DNA of 64,000 bases, taken from NCBI GenBank assembly GCA_029251085.1, contig JAQXDZ010000061.1, forward strand, positions 46,210 through 110,209, in the 5' to 3' direction. The translations under genes were made by a program, and so were the position numbers. This document shows positions 42,301-50,773 of this stretch, piece after piece (the stretch's first letter is position 1; each line of letters begins with the position of its first letter). Origin of the DNA: Mariniblastus sp. (GTDB taxonomy: Bacteria; Planctomycetota; Planctomycetia; Pirellulales; Pirellulaceae). The notes under the pieces were generated by a model. The model saw nothing but the letters and a program-made list of their open reading frames with translations. It made no database searches and was not told the origin of the DNA.

Positions 42301-43443
42301 ACCCATCTCTCGGGCGGCTACCCGCACCGGCACATACCGATTGTTGCCATAGACTTTGGGAGACTTTAAATTTGCGAACTGCGCCAGTTGGCTCCACGGC
42401 GAACTAGTCTCAGCTTCTCCTGAGAGATTAGTCGAGTAAACTAACGCCCAATCTTTACCATTCGACTTCGCAGATTCACTGGACAAAACCAACACCTGCA
42501 TGGAGCGACTTACCGGAGGCTTTCTCGAACTGAAAGACGCCTGATAACGCTGTTGTTCTAATTCCAACTCAATATTATAGACACCCTCTTTCAAGGGCAT
42601 TCTAAATTTCACCGATTGAGGGGAAGCCGAACCATTGGAGTCCGTTTGAAACGAAATTGATTTTGAAATTAACGATCGTCCCCCCACAAGCCCAGCCGGA
42701 TTTGCTGATACCATTTTTATTCTGCAAGCTACCGCTCGCCCCAAGAAGGGCGTCCGATTTGGAGCAATCGAAAATTCAAATTCCTCACCAGATTTAAAAA
42801 CCAAATGCGGGCGGGAAAAAGACACGCCAAGCTCGTCTCCTGGAACTCTCGAAATCGAACAACGGTTACCAATCGAATCAATTTCTCCAGCAATCACACC
42901 ACTCAAAAGCTGCTTTAATGAGAGCGTCTGCTCGTAGCGGGATGCCGGCTGTTCAATCGAACTCAAATCCAAAACGACCCGGGTATCACTATCACCCGAC
43001 AATGAAAAATCAAATCCGCCATAAGTTGTTTTGGACCACTGCTGGACGTTTAAGACATTTCCAGTTTTTTCAATCGTCGCGTTTGCTTCGGCCTCAAGAC
43101 CTAATGGCGATGGGTTGAAAAGCTCTCCATTGACCACCGTCACTGTGCCAGCCCACGTTTGAGGCAAACCGCCGCCCCACGAAACCCTAAACCGCAGGTC
43201 TTGTTTCTCAGCCGAGCGGGATCCAGCTTCTGAATCAAACCGAAAAATGCTGGCGGTTGGAAGAAGCTTGGTGGGAGATTTCAACGCCAAGGTTGACGGT
43301 TGAACTGAGTCACGATCCTGGACAATTCCCAAAGTTACACTTGGTACCAGGATCCAGAAGAGCGCAGCATACAAAGCCATCACAAGCACGTATTTTGCTG
43401 TGAGTATCGAAAAAACGAATTTCGGACTTCCTTGTCCGGTCAT
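39301..43443 (-). CDS. Very large secreted protein with GHL10-like TIM-barrel segment
   Basis: 1380 aa; N-terminal TM; NRLPIYNPLNPLVQRSVRRIVSELSNRYQSFEAFEGVSI resembles glycosidase-like barrel; beta-rich flanks. Confidence 0.65.
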   Translation of the reverse strand: MTGQGSPKFVFSILTAKYVLVMALYAALFWILVPSVTLGIVQDRDSVQPSTLALKSPTKLLPTASIFRFDSEAGSRSAEKQDLRFRVSWGGGLPQTWAGTVTVVNGELFNPSPLGLEAEANATIEKTGNVLNVQQWSKTTYGGFDFSLSGDSDTRVVLDLSSIEQPASRYEQTLSLKQLLSGVIAGEIDSIGNRCSISRVPGDELGVSFSRPHLVFKSGEEFEFSIAPNRTPFLGRAVACRIKMVSANPAGLVGGRSLISKSISFQTDSNGSASPQSVKFRMPLKEGVYNIELELEQQRYQASFSSRKPPVSRSMQVLVLSSESAKSNGKDWALVYSTNLSGEAETSSPWSQLAQFANLKSPKVYGNNRYVPVRVAAREMGELAPGGWQAIPLTVGELGQPHIIEIEYLAAEGTAIGVSFLQPDANGQVPNYGFDSGVQIEKSLLPRSKKGIQTRRLSLTVWPETNSPYLLIANRHQTEKATVGSVKIKAGPDRLPSKDVVSTDNRKLMAFYEMPLFSENFGVLEKIDPLVSEPLDDWQFFYEGATRFVQHLKANGYGGAFVTVASDGSSIYPSNLLLPSPKHDTGIFFTNGQDPIRKDVLEMLFRMFEREGLDLVPTLALSGPLPEVEAERRRDGTDSDFDMYDLNGQRREFAKSNNRLPIYNPLNPLVQRSVRRIVSELSNRYQSFEAFEGVSIICRPDTYALLPGRHWGYDSLTIQRFIQSQSDLKGVPKEWLGIQEILLGTHAEQWAQWRAAQMRHWYQDLANEVMRAKPAGKLYLAPVDLYRNDETASAFSPSLHANPDFKKIMLHMGFDNQLSRVASAKENQGELILLQPHRIAPGQSLASRRVDSNVENSDQAKQFFSNLNYPADIFSHRSTWAHFAQLEEQVPFGEQQSPLMRLQPMIQGNGLSRQRFLQSIKTRDSRMFIDGGVTLSFGQGSELQELMEVFARLPDEPFADVSSERFPKPELGHLAVRQLEFENETYFYVANSSPWPNRVRLSLSGKDSPVETIESFSDSRFEVIRTAQVATDKPTDETEANPEGLSSQVTFEIPAYGLLGGKMKSGAAVTDFDFALPDAADNALQRQVLTLKSKLTKSASPQPLGVLENSGFEFDGQSNFIGWTTIPQPKGFVELINHPAGSDPNVIQGSASLRLTGDESKVVWVRSNKFEVTETGRVSISVWLKTEKPDQQPPLRLALEGRAEGLNYYRFGSVGSLSPDSEANQIEARWKRFAVHFDDLPSEGLTDVRIGFDLMGPGQVSIDNVEVFDRWFDENDVKAMTQMLASTTPLLSDPIGYERCRQLLTSYWPKFLDQFIALKDVPVRSGVQSVGEIVKPVGASPLGTDAIQDETNEIQEIEEPKVPMFRRIRNLVPQRKSSAK

Positions 43444-43696
43444 TCGATTGACCTAAGCTAAAAAACAACTGTAAGCGTTTCAAAAAGTCACCGACTTTTT
43501 AGTCTTGTCTATGCCTGCGAACCTTACCAATCCACTTGATGGTCATCTAGCCCAACCCATTGTCTTAATGCTAGCACGCACTCGAATCAGTCAGGTTTAC
43601 TTGGATGGCACAACCTTTTGCCTTAAACACCGCGAACCAAGGCGACAAATCCATTGGATCAAAGATTCACCTGACCGGATTTAGCAAGCATCGAGG

Positions 43697-44917
43697 CTAT
43701 TCCTGACGATCGGCGAGTTCAGCGCTAAGCTTGTATCCCTCTGGCCAGAGGACAACTCCCGACGCGGTCAGGTCATTTATCACATTTTCCATTGATTCAA
43801 CAATCGAGGGACAGCGACGACTAACGTCATTTACTTCCCACCGATCATCCGGTTTCACATACAGAGAAGTACGATCGCCTTCAACAATCAACTTCCATGC
43901 GTGTGTTTGCAAGGCGTTTACGTCACCCGATTTTGTCCACGCAACTTCTTTGTTCTTCTCTGGAAATTGAAACGCGAAATGCCGAAGCGCTTCCTGCATT
44001 GGTTCGTCTCCGGAAAACCAATCTTGCAACAATTGCGTGACCAAACTTGGTTGAACAAGCGCGCCTGAACGCAGACTTCGAAAACTGGCATAGCCTTCCC
44101 GATCGGGTGTCCGAATCATCATGGGAACATGGAGCGATTCTCCATGACACTGTTCAAAATCATGCGTGGGATCACTTCCCACTATTCCGTGTTCACCCAA
44201 CGGGTAACCTCGTGGCGACAAAAGGCACAACACCGTTGACTTACCCAAGCCCGTCTCCATCAGGTCCAAGACGACTCCCAGAAAATCATCGATCAGGGTA
44301 ACTTGCGCCGCGCAGACCTGCTGGTAGCTTAACAACTGATCGGGATCATCATGATTTGGATCAAACCAACCCGACGGTGGTTCACACCAATGAGGCGGCT
44401 CTGGGTCTTCTGAATTAGCTAATTGATTTCGCAACTCAAGTGGCGCATCCCAGGCACCCGAAAGCCCGCTTGAGTGGAGCCATAGACAAGAACCGTTTTC
44501 AAGGGAAGCAATCGCTTGAGCAGCCTGTGCAAAAAAATGAGCGAGCTCTGTTTGCTCCATTCCACCAGCGGGGCGGTCATTATTTAATTTTTCAAATGGT
44601 AAAATTCGGTCGAAATATTTTGACGAATCGTGCAACAATAATTCCGAAGCATCACTCAACAAGACTGGCGAATATCCAGACTCGCCAATCGTCTCCAGCC
44701 AGTTTTTCTCTTCTGAGTTACCCCAAAATTGATCGTAGGCTTGTACCAGATTCGGGGATGCGGCAATGGCCTGATCAAACAGCAAACTTTCAGCAGCAAG
44801 ACGATTAAAATTGGGAGTCTCAAACAAAGTACTCCCGTAAGCGCCAAGGAAATTAGCTCCCAACTGGTCAATCACCAGGACAACGGCATTTCGAATTTCA
44901 GTTCCGCTCATGGACAA
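43697..44917 (-). CDS. Sulfatase/alkaline-phosphatase-superfamily-like protein (catalytic motif degenerate)
   Basis: VVLVIDQLGANFLGAYGSTLFETPNFNRLAAESLLFDQAIAASPNLVQAYDQFWG; LGEHGIVGSDPTHDFEQCHGESLHVPMMIRTPD. Confidence 0.8.
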   Translation of the reverse strand: MSMSGTEIRNAVVLVIDQLGANFLGAYGSTLFETPNFNRLAAESLLFDQAIAASPNLVQAYDQFWGNSEEKNWLETIGESGYSPVLLSDASELLLHDSSKYFDRILPFEKLNNDRPAGGMEQTELAHFFAQAAQAIASLENGSCLWLHSSGLSGAWDAPLELRNQLANSEDPEPPHWCEPPSGWFDPNHDDPDQLLSYQQVCAAQVTLIDDFLGVVLDLMETGLGKSTVLCLLSPRGYPLGEHGIVGSDPTHDFEQCHGESLHVPMMIRTPDREGYASFRSLRSGALVQPSLVTQLLQDWFSGDEPMQEALRHFAFQFPEKNKEVAWTKSGDVNALQTHAWKLIVEGDRTSLYVKPDDRWEVNDVSRRCPSIVESMENVINDLTASGVVLWPEGYKLSAELADRQE

Positions 44918-45082
44918 TTTTGGGTTCTAAGGGTGACCGCAAGAAAAAACAGCCGTGGTAAAAAAGAATTAAGCCCGTTAAATCACAGACAATAAACAGG
45001 CCTGCTCATTGACGAACTTGGTAAAACCATCATATTGTCACCAGCGTTTTAATCAAACAGCAAGACATCCGGTGAGAATACT

Positions 45083-45622
45083 GTGTACGATCAACAACGG
45101 CTTATTGAATTAGTAAAACAGCACGCGCTGCGTTTTGGCGATTTTACTTTAGCTTCTGGAAAAAAAGCCAGTTATTACTTGGACTGTCGCAAATTGACCC
45201 TCGATAGTGAAGGCGCGAATGTTATTGCACAGGGCATTCTCGAGACCATGGGCGACAACCTTCCTGACGCGGTTGGGGGGATGGCAATCGGTGCCGATCC
45301 AATTACTGCGGCAGTCATCACTTGCGGATGGCAGGCGGGCAAACCGCTGAAGGGCTTTATCGTCCGAAAAGAAGCTAAATCCCATGGCACGGGTCAACAA
45401 GTCGAAGGCCCCATCGAATCGGGGCAGACCGCCGTCATGATGGAAGATGTGGTCACGACCGGGGGAAGCTCGCTAAAAGCGATCGAACACGCCAGAGCAT
45501 TTGGGTTAAAAGTCGATCGTATCATTGCAATCGTCGACCGCGGTGAAAACTCAGCTGAAATCTTTGATGCCGTGGGAGTCAAATTTACTTCACTATTGCA
45601 CGTCAAAGATTTAGGGGTTTAA
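45083..45622 (+). CDS. pyrE: Orotate phosphoribosyltransferase
   Basis: GDFTLASGKKASYYLDCRKLTLDSEG...AVMMEDVVTTGGSSLKAIEHARAFGLKVDRIIAIVDRGE; GTG start. Confidence 0.95.
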   Translation: MYDQQRLIELVKQHALRFGDFTLASGKKASYYLDCRKLTLDSEGANVIAQGILETMGDNLPDAVGGMAIGADPITAAVITCGWQAGKPLKGFIVRKEAKSHGTGQQVEGPIESGQTAVMMEDVVTTGGSSLKAIEHARAFGLKVDRIIAIVDRGENSAEIFDAVGVKFTSLLHVKDLGV

Positions 45623-45986
45623 ACGCCTCTTTGATTCCGATCGCCAACTCGGACACCATTGCCAACCGAGATGCTGCGTTGACGATTTCAAAAAGTCAAT
45701 CAATGGCTTGAATCCCTTATTTCTGTCGGGTTTCAACGAGAATTCGACCCCGATGTTAAACTGTGCGGGTCAGCCTGACTTTCACAACTGCCTGAACCTC
45801 AACGGTGCCACAGGAGTTACCGATCTGGCAAAGACCTCCGATGATCAGGATTGCTCCGCCTAGTTTTCCGATTTTTGCAAATTTACCGATAAGTCGGGTC
45901 GGCATAGTTCCAACGGTTAGACGATGTCAAAACGGGGAGTCTGCTCCCTGGAATCCGGTTTGGATATTTTTGGATGAACTTCAAAA

Positions 45987-47441
45987 GTGACTTCCCTTAA
46001 GGATGTCACACAGGCACGGATTCTAGTGAGTAGAAAAACACTAGGAGAATCGATGAGATATTTTTTGCAAATCTGTTTTACATTGGCTTTGCTCACGTTC
46101 TCGAGTCAAACCAACGCACAGTTGAATGAGGATGGTGTGATTGGTTCTTATCAATCAATCCTATCGCGTGCGGGCTATGGCAATGAAGAGCTGGAAGCAG
46201 CGGGCATCCAACCCAAACTGGCTCGAAAACAATCGAGTGAAGATTTCACTATCGAAGCCCCTGAAAAACCAAGCAAGCCAGTTGAGGATCGCACTGGTAA
46301 GTACGGCATTAAAGGGCCCCTCTTTGGTACACAGGATTCTATCGTTGATTATGGCGGCTCCTATAGTTCGCCAACTTGGGGCAACACGGTGCTCCCCAAT
46401 CGCGTTGGAAGCAGTCCAATTCAATTATCGAGTTTAGACCCACAAAACGACTTTGTTGCCTCGACCGACTGTGATACCGGGGCGTGTGAACCGTTCGAAA
46501 GAGCGAGAAATCGGCAGCGAACCGCCACACTTGTCGGGGGAGTCTTCGGCCTTAATCTTCGCCGCAACTATGAGGACGACCTTTGTTTTGGCTACAATCT
46601 TAACGGGGATACAATTGACTCAACCGACGCTGATTTTGGATCAATGAATGGACTCGGGGCCTCACTGGCCCGCCGAAATGAATGTGGCAAAGGCTGGGAA
46701 TCTATTTTTTGGTATCTCGATGACGAGGTAACGGCAGCTCTCGACGGCACCACTTTCACCCACCTGACGGGCCTCGATTCGATTTCCCACGCTCCTTCCG
46801 GCGACACCATCGAAGATATCTACAACGCTGGTTGCTGCTCCGAAATCTATCGGGATACTGAAATTCTAAACTTTGAATTTAATCTGCTTCGCAACGGAGG
46901 CATTTACGAAATGCGTGGATGCCGAGAGGCGAGCTTTGAGTTTTATGGCGGTTTTCGTCTATTTAGCTTTGATGAAAGTATTCGCTACGGAAGTCATTCC
47001 TCGGATGCGAACCATCCCTATTGGACTGAATACGAAATCGACGCCAACAATCTGCTCACCGGATTTCAAATTGGTTGTCGGAATGAATTTTCAGTAACGA
47101 ATCGACTTCGACTCGTCCTCAGCGGCAGTAGCGGTGGATATAACAACTTCATCGAGACGCAGCAGATAATCTCAGATGACAACGGTTATGTTGCGATGAA
47201 CCAATCATCCTCTGATAATCAAATTTCACTGCTTGGCCAATTCGATGCAGGATTGTCGATGCAAATTACCCGTCGCCTTCGCGCCCAAGCTGGCTATCGA
47301 CTGATGGGCATTTCCGGCGTAAGTCTCGCCGGAGACCAGGTGCCTTACAATTTCGGTCACGCTTACGATCTTGAAAACAGCGATGTGAATGGCAGCCTAC
47401 TGCTTCACGGCATGTACTATGGTGGTGAGTTCTGTTTCTAA
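45987..47441 (+). CDS. BBP7-like outer-membrane beta-barrel protein
   Basis: Signal peptide; FEFNLLRNGG, YGGFRLFSFDESIRYG, NNLLTGFQIGCRNEFSVTNRLRLVLSG. Start may be further downstream (MRYFLQICFTLALLTFSSQTNAQ). Confidence 0.65.
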   Translation: MTSLKDVTQARILVSRKTLGESMRYFLQICFTLALLTFSSQTNAQLNEDGVIGSYQSILSRAGYGNEELEAAGIQPKLARKQSSEDFTIEAPEKPSKPVEDRTGKYGIKGPLFGTQDSIVDYGGSYSSPTWGNTVLPNRVGSSPIQLSSLDPQNDFVASTDCDTGACEPFERARNRQRTATLVGGVFGLNLRRNYEDDLCFGYNLNGDTIDSTDADFGSMNGLGASLARRNECGKGWESIFWYLDDEVTAALDGTTFTHLTGLDSISHAPSGDTIEDIYNAGCCSEIYRDTEILNFEFNLLRNGGIYEMRGCREASFEFYGGFRLFSFDESIRYGSHSSDANHPYWTEYEIDANNLLTGFQIGCRNEFSVTNRLRLVLSGSSGGYNNFIETQQIISDDNGYVAMNQSSSDNQISLLGQFDAGLSMQITRRLRAQAGYRLMGISGVSLAGDQVPYNFGHAYDLENSDVNGSLLLHGMYYGGEFCF

Positions 47442-47457
47442 ATCAACCACCCAAAAA

Positions 47458-47493
47458 CAAACACGCCGCAGACCTTCAGGCCTCGGCGTGTTT
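47458..47493. terminator. Hairpin terminator between convergent BBP7-like gene and infC
   Basis: AAACACGCCGcagaccttcaggcctCGGCGTGTTT; extended 10-bp stem with T-rich 3' end. Confidence 0.7.
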
Positions 47494-47502
47494 CATGTGG
47501 TG

Positions 47503-47556
47503 TCGAGTTGCAAACTAGTATCGGATTGCAAACTAGTATCGGATTGCAAACTAATA
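47503..47556. repeat. Three tandem 18-bp repeats
   Basis: tcgagttgcaaactagta / tcggattgcaaactagta / tcggattgcaaactaata. Confidence 0.9.
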
Positions 47557-47574
47557 ACTTGCCGCAATTCGTCG

Positions 47575-48093
47575 CTATGACTTATTGGGCGCGATTGTGC
47601 AAACCATTCTTCTTGGTTGTTGAGACGGATTGCTTTCAACTTTGCCGTGCTCGGATAACAACTCAATGATGTAGTCCATCACTTTTCGGCCTTCGTCGAT
47701 GTGTGCATTCTCTCGACCGCGGAAAAGTACTGTGACCTGAACCTTGTCATTGTGCTCCAAAAAGCCAATTGCTTTTTTGACTTTAAACCCGATGTCGTGC
47801 TCGCCAGTTTTGGGGCGGACGCGGATTTCTTTGAGCTTTGTCTGGTGAGACTTGTTCTTAGTCTGCCGTTTCTTTTTGTCGTAGTTGAATTTACCGAAAT
47901 CCATGATTCGGCACACAGGCGGTTTCGCATCGCCTGCAACTTCTACTAGATCAAAGCCCGCTTCTTTTGCTTTGCTGAGTGCTTCCTCAGTCGGTATCAC
48001 TCCAAGTTGATTACCGTCTTGATCGATAACACGAATAGGTGAGATTCTGATTTGTTCGTTGATGCGGGTCTGTTTTTTGTCGCTCGGAGGAAT
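47575..48093 (-). CDS. infC: Translation initiation factor IF-3 (apparent AUU start)
   Basis: ...[70 protein letters not shown]; in-frame upstream stop TAG at 48106..48108 and no ATG/GTG/TTG before RINEQIR; ATT at 48093..48091 preceded by AAAGGGA. Confidence 0.88.
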   Translation of the reverse strand: MPPSDKKQTRINEQIRISPIRVIDQDGNQLGVIPTEEALSKAKEAGFDLVEVAGDAKPPVCRIMDFGKFNYDKKKRQTKNKSHQTKLKEIRVRPKTGEHDIGFKVKKAIGFLEHNDKVQVTVLFRGRENAHIDEGRKVMDYIIELLSEHGKVESNPSQQPRRMVCTIAPNKS

Positions 48094-48345
48094 TGTTTTC
48101 CCTTTCTAAAAAAATCAATGGCGTAGGCAGACTGGCCATGGCCTTACGTTCGGTTTCACTTACCGAAAATGGCCTATTTACAGTCGGCAGGTTGCTGAAG
48201 ATCAAAAACAATCGTCAGCGGTTATCTTCGTTTTATTGTACCCACTCGGGGCTTTCAAGGCGAATTACACCCTTGAGGATACCATAAATCGGATTCAACG
48301 TCCGGTCGGGGTTCCTCAGGAACTGGGCGGCTTCGCTGAATTTAT

Positions 48346-50367
48346 TTACGAGCTCTTTCGGCGGACGGTTTTATCAGCCACTTCAGACTGAAATTTAGCG
48401 ATCGCTTCCTCAACTGGAATCGCCCCTAAATCGCCGTCTATTCGGTCTCGGATCGATACAGTTCCGTTTTCAGCGTCCCTTGGCCCAACGATCATCATAT
48501 AGGGAATCATCTCCAGTTGACCATCGCGGATCTTGGCGCCAAGCTTTTCGCTTCGGTAATCACCTTTGACACGAATTCCCGCGTTTCGCATCTGAGATTC
48601 AACACGTTTTCCATATTCCTCTGATTTATCGCTGACGGTCAAAATCCGGCCCTGTTCGGGGGCGAGCCACAATGGAAAACTACCGGCAAAGTGCTCGATC
48701 AACACGCCAATGAACCGCTCCATGCTGCCAAAAGGCGCCCGGTGAATCATGATCGGTCGATGAGGTTTGTTATCGGAGCCAATGTATTCGAGCCCAAATC
48801 GTTCCGGCAAGTTGTAGTCCACCTGGACCGTTCCGAGTTGCCATTTCCGGCCGATGCAATCCTTAACCACAAAGTCAATCTTGGGTCCATAAAACGCTGC
48901 CTCACCAGGATCTTCACTAAAATCCTTGCCGAGCGTTTGAGCTGCCTCGCGACAGGCTTGCTCCGCCAAGTCCCAATTCGCGGGATCGCCAACGTACTTG
49001 GAACTGTCTGGATCTCGCAAACCGACGCGGACCGTGTAATCCTCCATCCCCATCGCACCAAAGATAATTTTCACCAGTTCGATACATCCGATTAACTCTT
49101 GACCAAGCTGTTCCTGAGTCACGAACAAATGCGCATCGTCTTGAGTAAATCCGCGGACGCGTGTCAATCCACCAATCTCTCCCGACTGTTCCCAGCGATA
49201 AACCGTTCCAAATTCAGACAATCGAACGGGAAGGTCACGATAACTTCTCTGCTCAGAGGCAAACAATCGAATATGATGGGGGCAATTCATCGGTTTCAAC
49301 AAATAGCCTTCGATTTCTCCCTCATTCATCAAATTCGATAACTCACCGCAAGTGCAACCTTCCTCCGCTAATTGACTTAGATACTCGCGATCTACCAATG
49401 GCGTGTACTGACTGTCTTGATAATAAGGAAAGTGACCTGAAGTTTTATAGAGATCGAGTTTTCCGATGTGCGGAGTGAAAACTTGATCGTACCCCTGACG
49501 CTGTAAATGTTCCGAAATAAAGTCTTGAAGTTTCTGGCGAACAAAACTCCCCTTAGGCGTCCACAACACTAACCCCTGACCGACCATTTCATCGATGTGG
49601 AACAGCCCAAGACGCTTACCTAAAACTCGGTGATCTCGTTTTTTTGCTTCCTCAAGTAACTCCAGGTGCGCATCCAACTCCGCCTGAGTAAAAAACGCAG
49701 TGGCATACAGTCGTTGGAGTTGCTCTCGTGACTGATCACCCTTCCAGTAGGCACCGGCGATGGAAAGCAGTTTGAATGCACCAATTCGACGAGGGGAGGG
49801 GATGTGAGGTCCGCGACACAAATCGAGAAACTCCCCCTGTTGATAAAACGAAAGAGAGTCATCATCCGCCAAACCGGTTTCGATATGCTCGACTTTAAAA
49901 TCCTGCTTGAGATCCTTGCACACCTGAATGGCATCTGCCCGCGGACGATCCAGCCGCTCAAATGGCTCATCGAGGGCAATGATCTTTGCCATCTCTTTTT
50001 CGATCGCCGGAAAATCTTCTTCGGTTAAAGGTTCATCGCATTCGACGTCGTAGTAAAACCCGCCATCGATTGTGGGGCCAAACGCCAACTGGACTCCCGG
50101 CTTAATCCGCATCACCGCTCGCGCCATCACGTGTGCACAGCTATGACGCATGGTTTCCAGCGCGTTTGGATCTTTCTTGGTAATGATTTTTAAATTGACG
50201 GGCTCACCCTGCGGAATTTCGTAGTCCAGCTCGACCGGTTGCAGGTCGATCTCGCCCCACAGGGCGTCTTTGGCCAAACGAGATCCGATGCTTTTGGCGA
50301 CATCTTTTACAGAGACTGCGGAATCAAACTCTTTTAAGCTTCCGTCGGGTAATTTTACAGTTGTCAT
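48346..50367 (-). CDS. thrS: Threonyl-tRNA synthetase
   Basis: TGS domain start; MRHSCAHVMARAVM; MNCPHHIRLFASEQRSYRDLPVRLSEFGTVYRWEQSGEIGGLTRVRGFTQDDAHLF. Confidence 0.97.
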   Translation of the reverse strand: MTTVKLPDGSLKEFDSAVSVKDVAKSIGSRLAKDALWGEIDLQPVELDYEIPQGEPVNLKIITKKDPNALETMRHSCAHVMARAVMRIKPGVQLAFGPTIDGGFYYDVECDEPLTEEDFPAIEKEMAKIIALDEPFERLDRPRADAIQVCKDLKQDFKVEHIETGLADDDSLSFYQQGEFLDLCRGPHIPSPRRIGAFKLLSIAGAYWKGDQSREQLQRLYATAFFTQAELDAHLELLEEAKKRDHRVLGKRLGLFHIDEMVGQGLVLWTPKGSFVRQKLQDFISEHLQRQGYDQVFTPHIGKLDLYKTSGHFPYYQDSQYTPLVDREYLSQLAEEGCTCGELSNLMNEGEIEGYLLKPMNCPHHIRLFASEQRSYRDLPVRLSEFGTVYRWEQSGEIGGLTRVRGFTQDDAHLFVTQEQLGQELIGCIELVKIIFGAMGMEDYTVRVGLRDPDSSKYVGDPANWDLAEQACREAAQTLGKDFSEDPGEAAFYGPKIDFVVKDCIGRKWQLGTVQVDYNLPERFGLEYIGSDNKPHRPIMIHRAPFGSMERFIGVLIEHFAGSFPLWLAPEQGRILTVSDKSEEYGKRVESQMRNAGIRVKGDYRSEKLGAKIRDGQLEMIPYMMIVGPRDAENGTVSIRDRIDGDLGAIPVEEAIAKFQSEVADKTVRRKSS

Positions 50368-50773
50368 TTTCTTGCGTACTACTCAAAACAAAATTCTTGC
50401 ACCCCCGCGTTCACAAATCGCGGTCCTTGGCGAATGGGGAAGTATAGATAGTCTTAGACTTCACCGAAACATCGGTTCCCGCTCTCCGGCAAATCGTCGG
50501 CAAACAGAGTTCAAACCCTTGGAACAAGCCTTTTATCCTCCCATCGCCTAATGGGGACTTCCTGAAAAGAACATCCCGCTTAGCTAGAAATCGCCATAAA
50601 ATCCAGTTATTTCAAGGTTTGACGGACCTCGGGCAGCACCACCGTTACTCTCTGGCAAACATTCGATAACTTGAAGCGAGATAAACTGCCGTTTCCCTTC
50701 ACATTGCCGCAAGTCGCGGTAGAATGTGACGGCGTTGAAGACAATGCTCAGATAATTTACCCAGAGGAATAAC

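Noticed and set aside
47389-47580. ORF containing repeated LVSDCK peptides
   Set aside because: Only reflects the 18-bp tandem repeat read in frame after the end of the barrel gene; no start/SD support.
48691-49095. 134-aa ORF antisense to thrS, and similar shadow ORFs such as 2054..2437, 4357..4782 and 20606..21043
   Set aside because: Opposite-strand ORFs inside well-supported genes with no family features.
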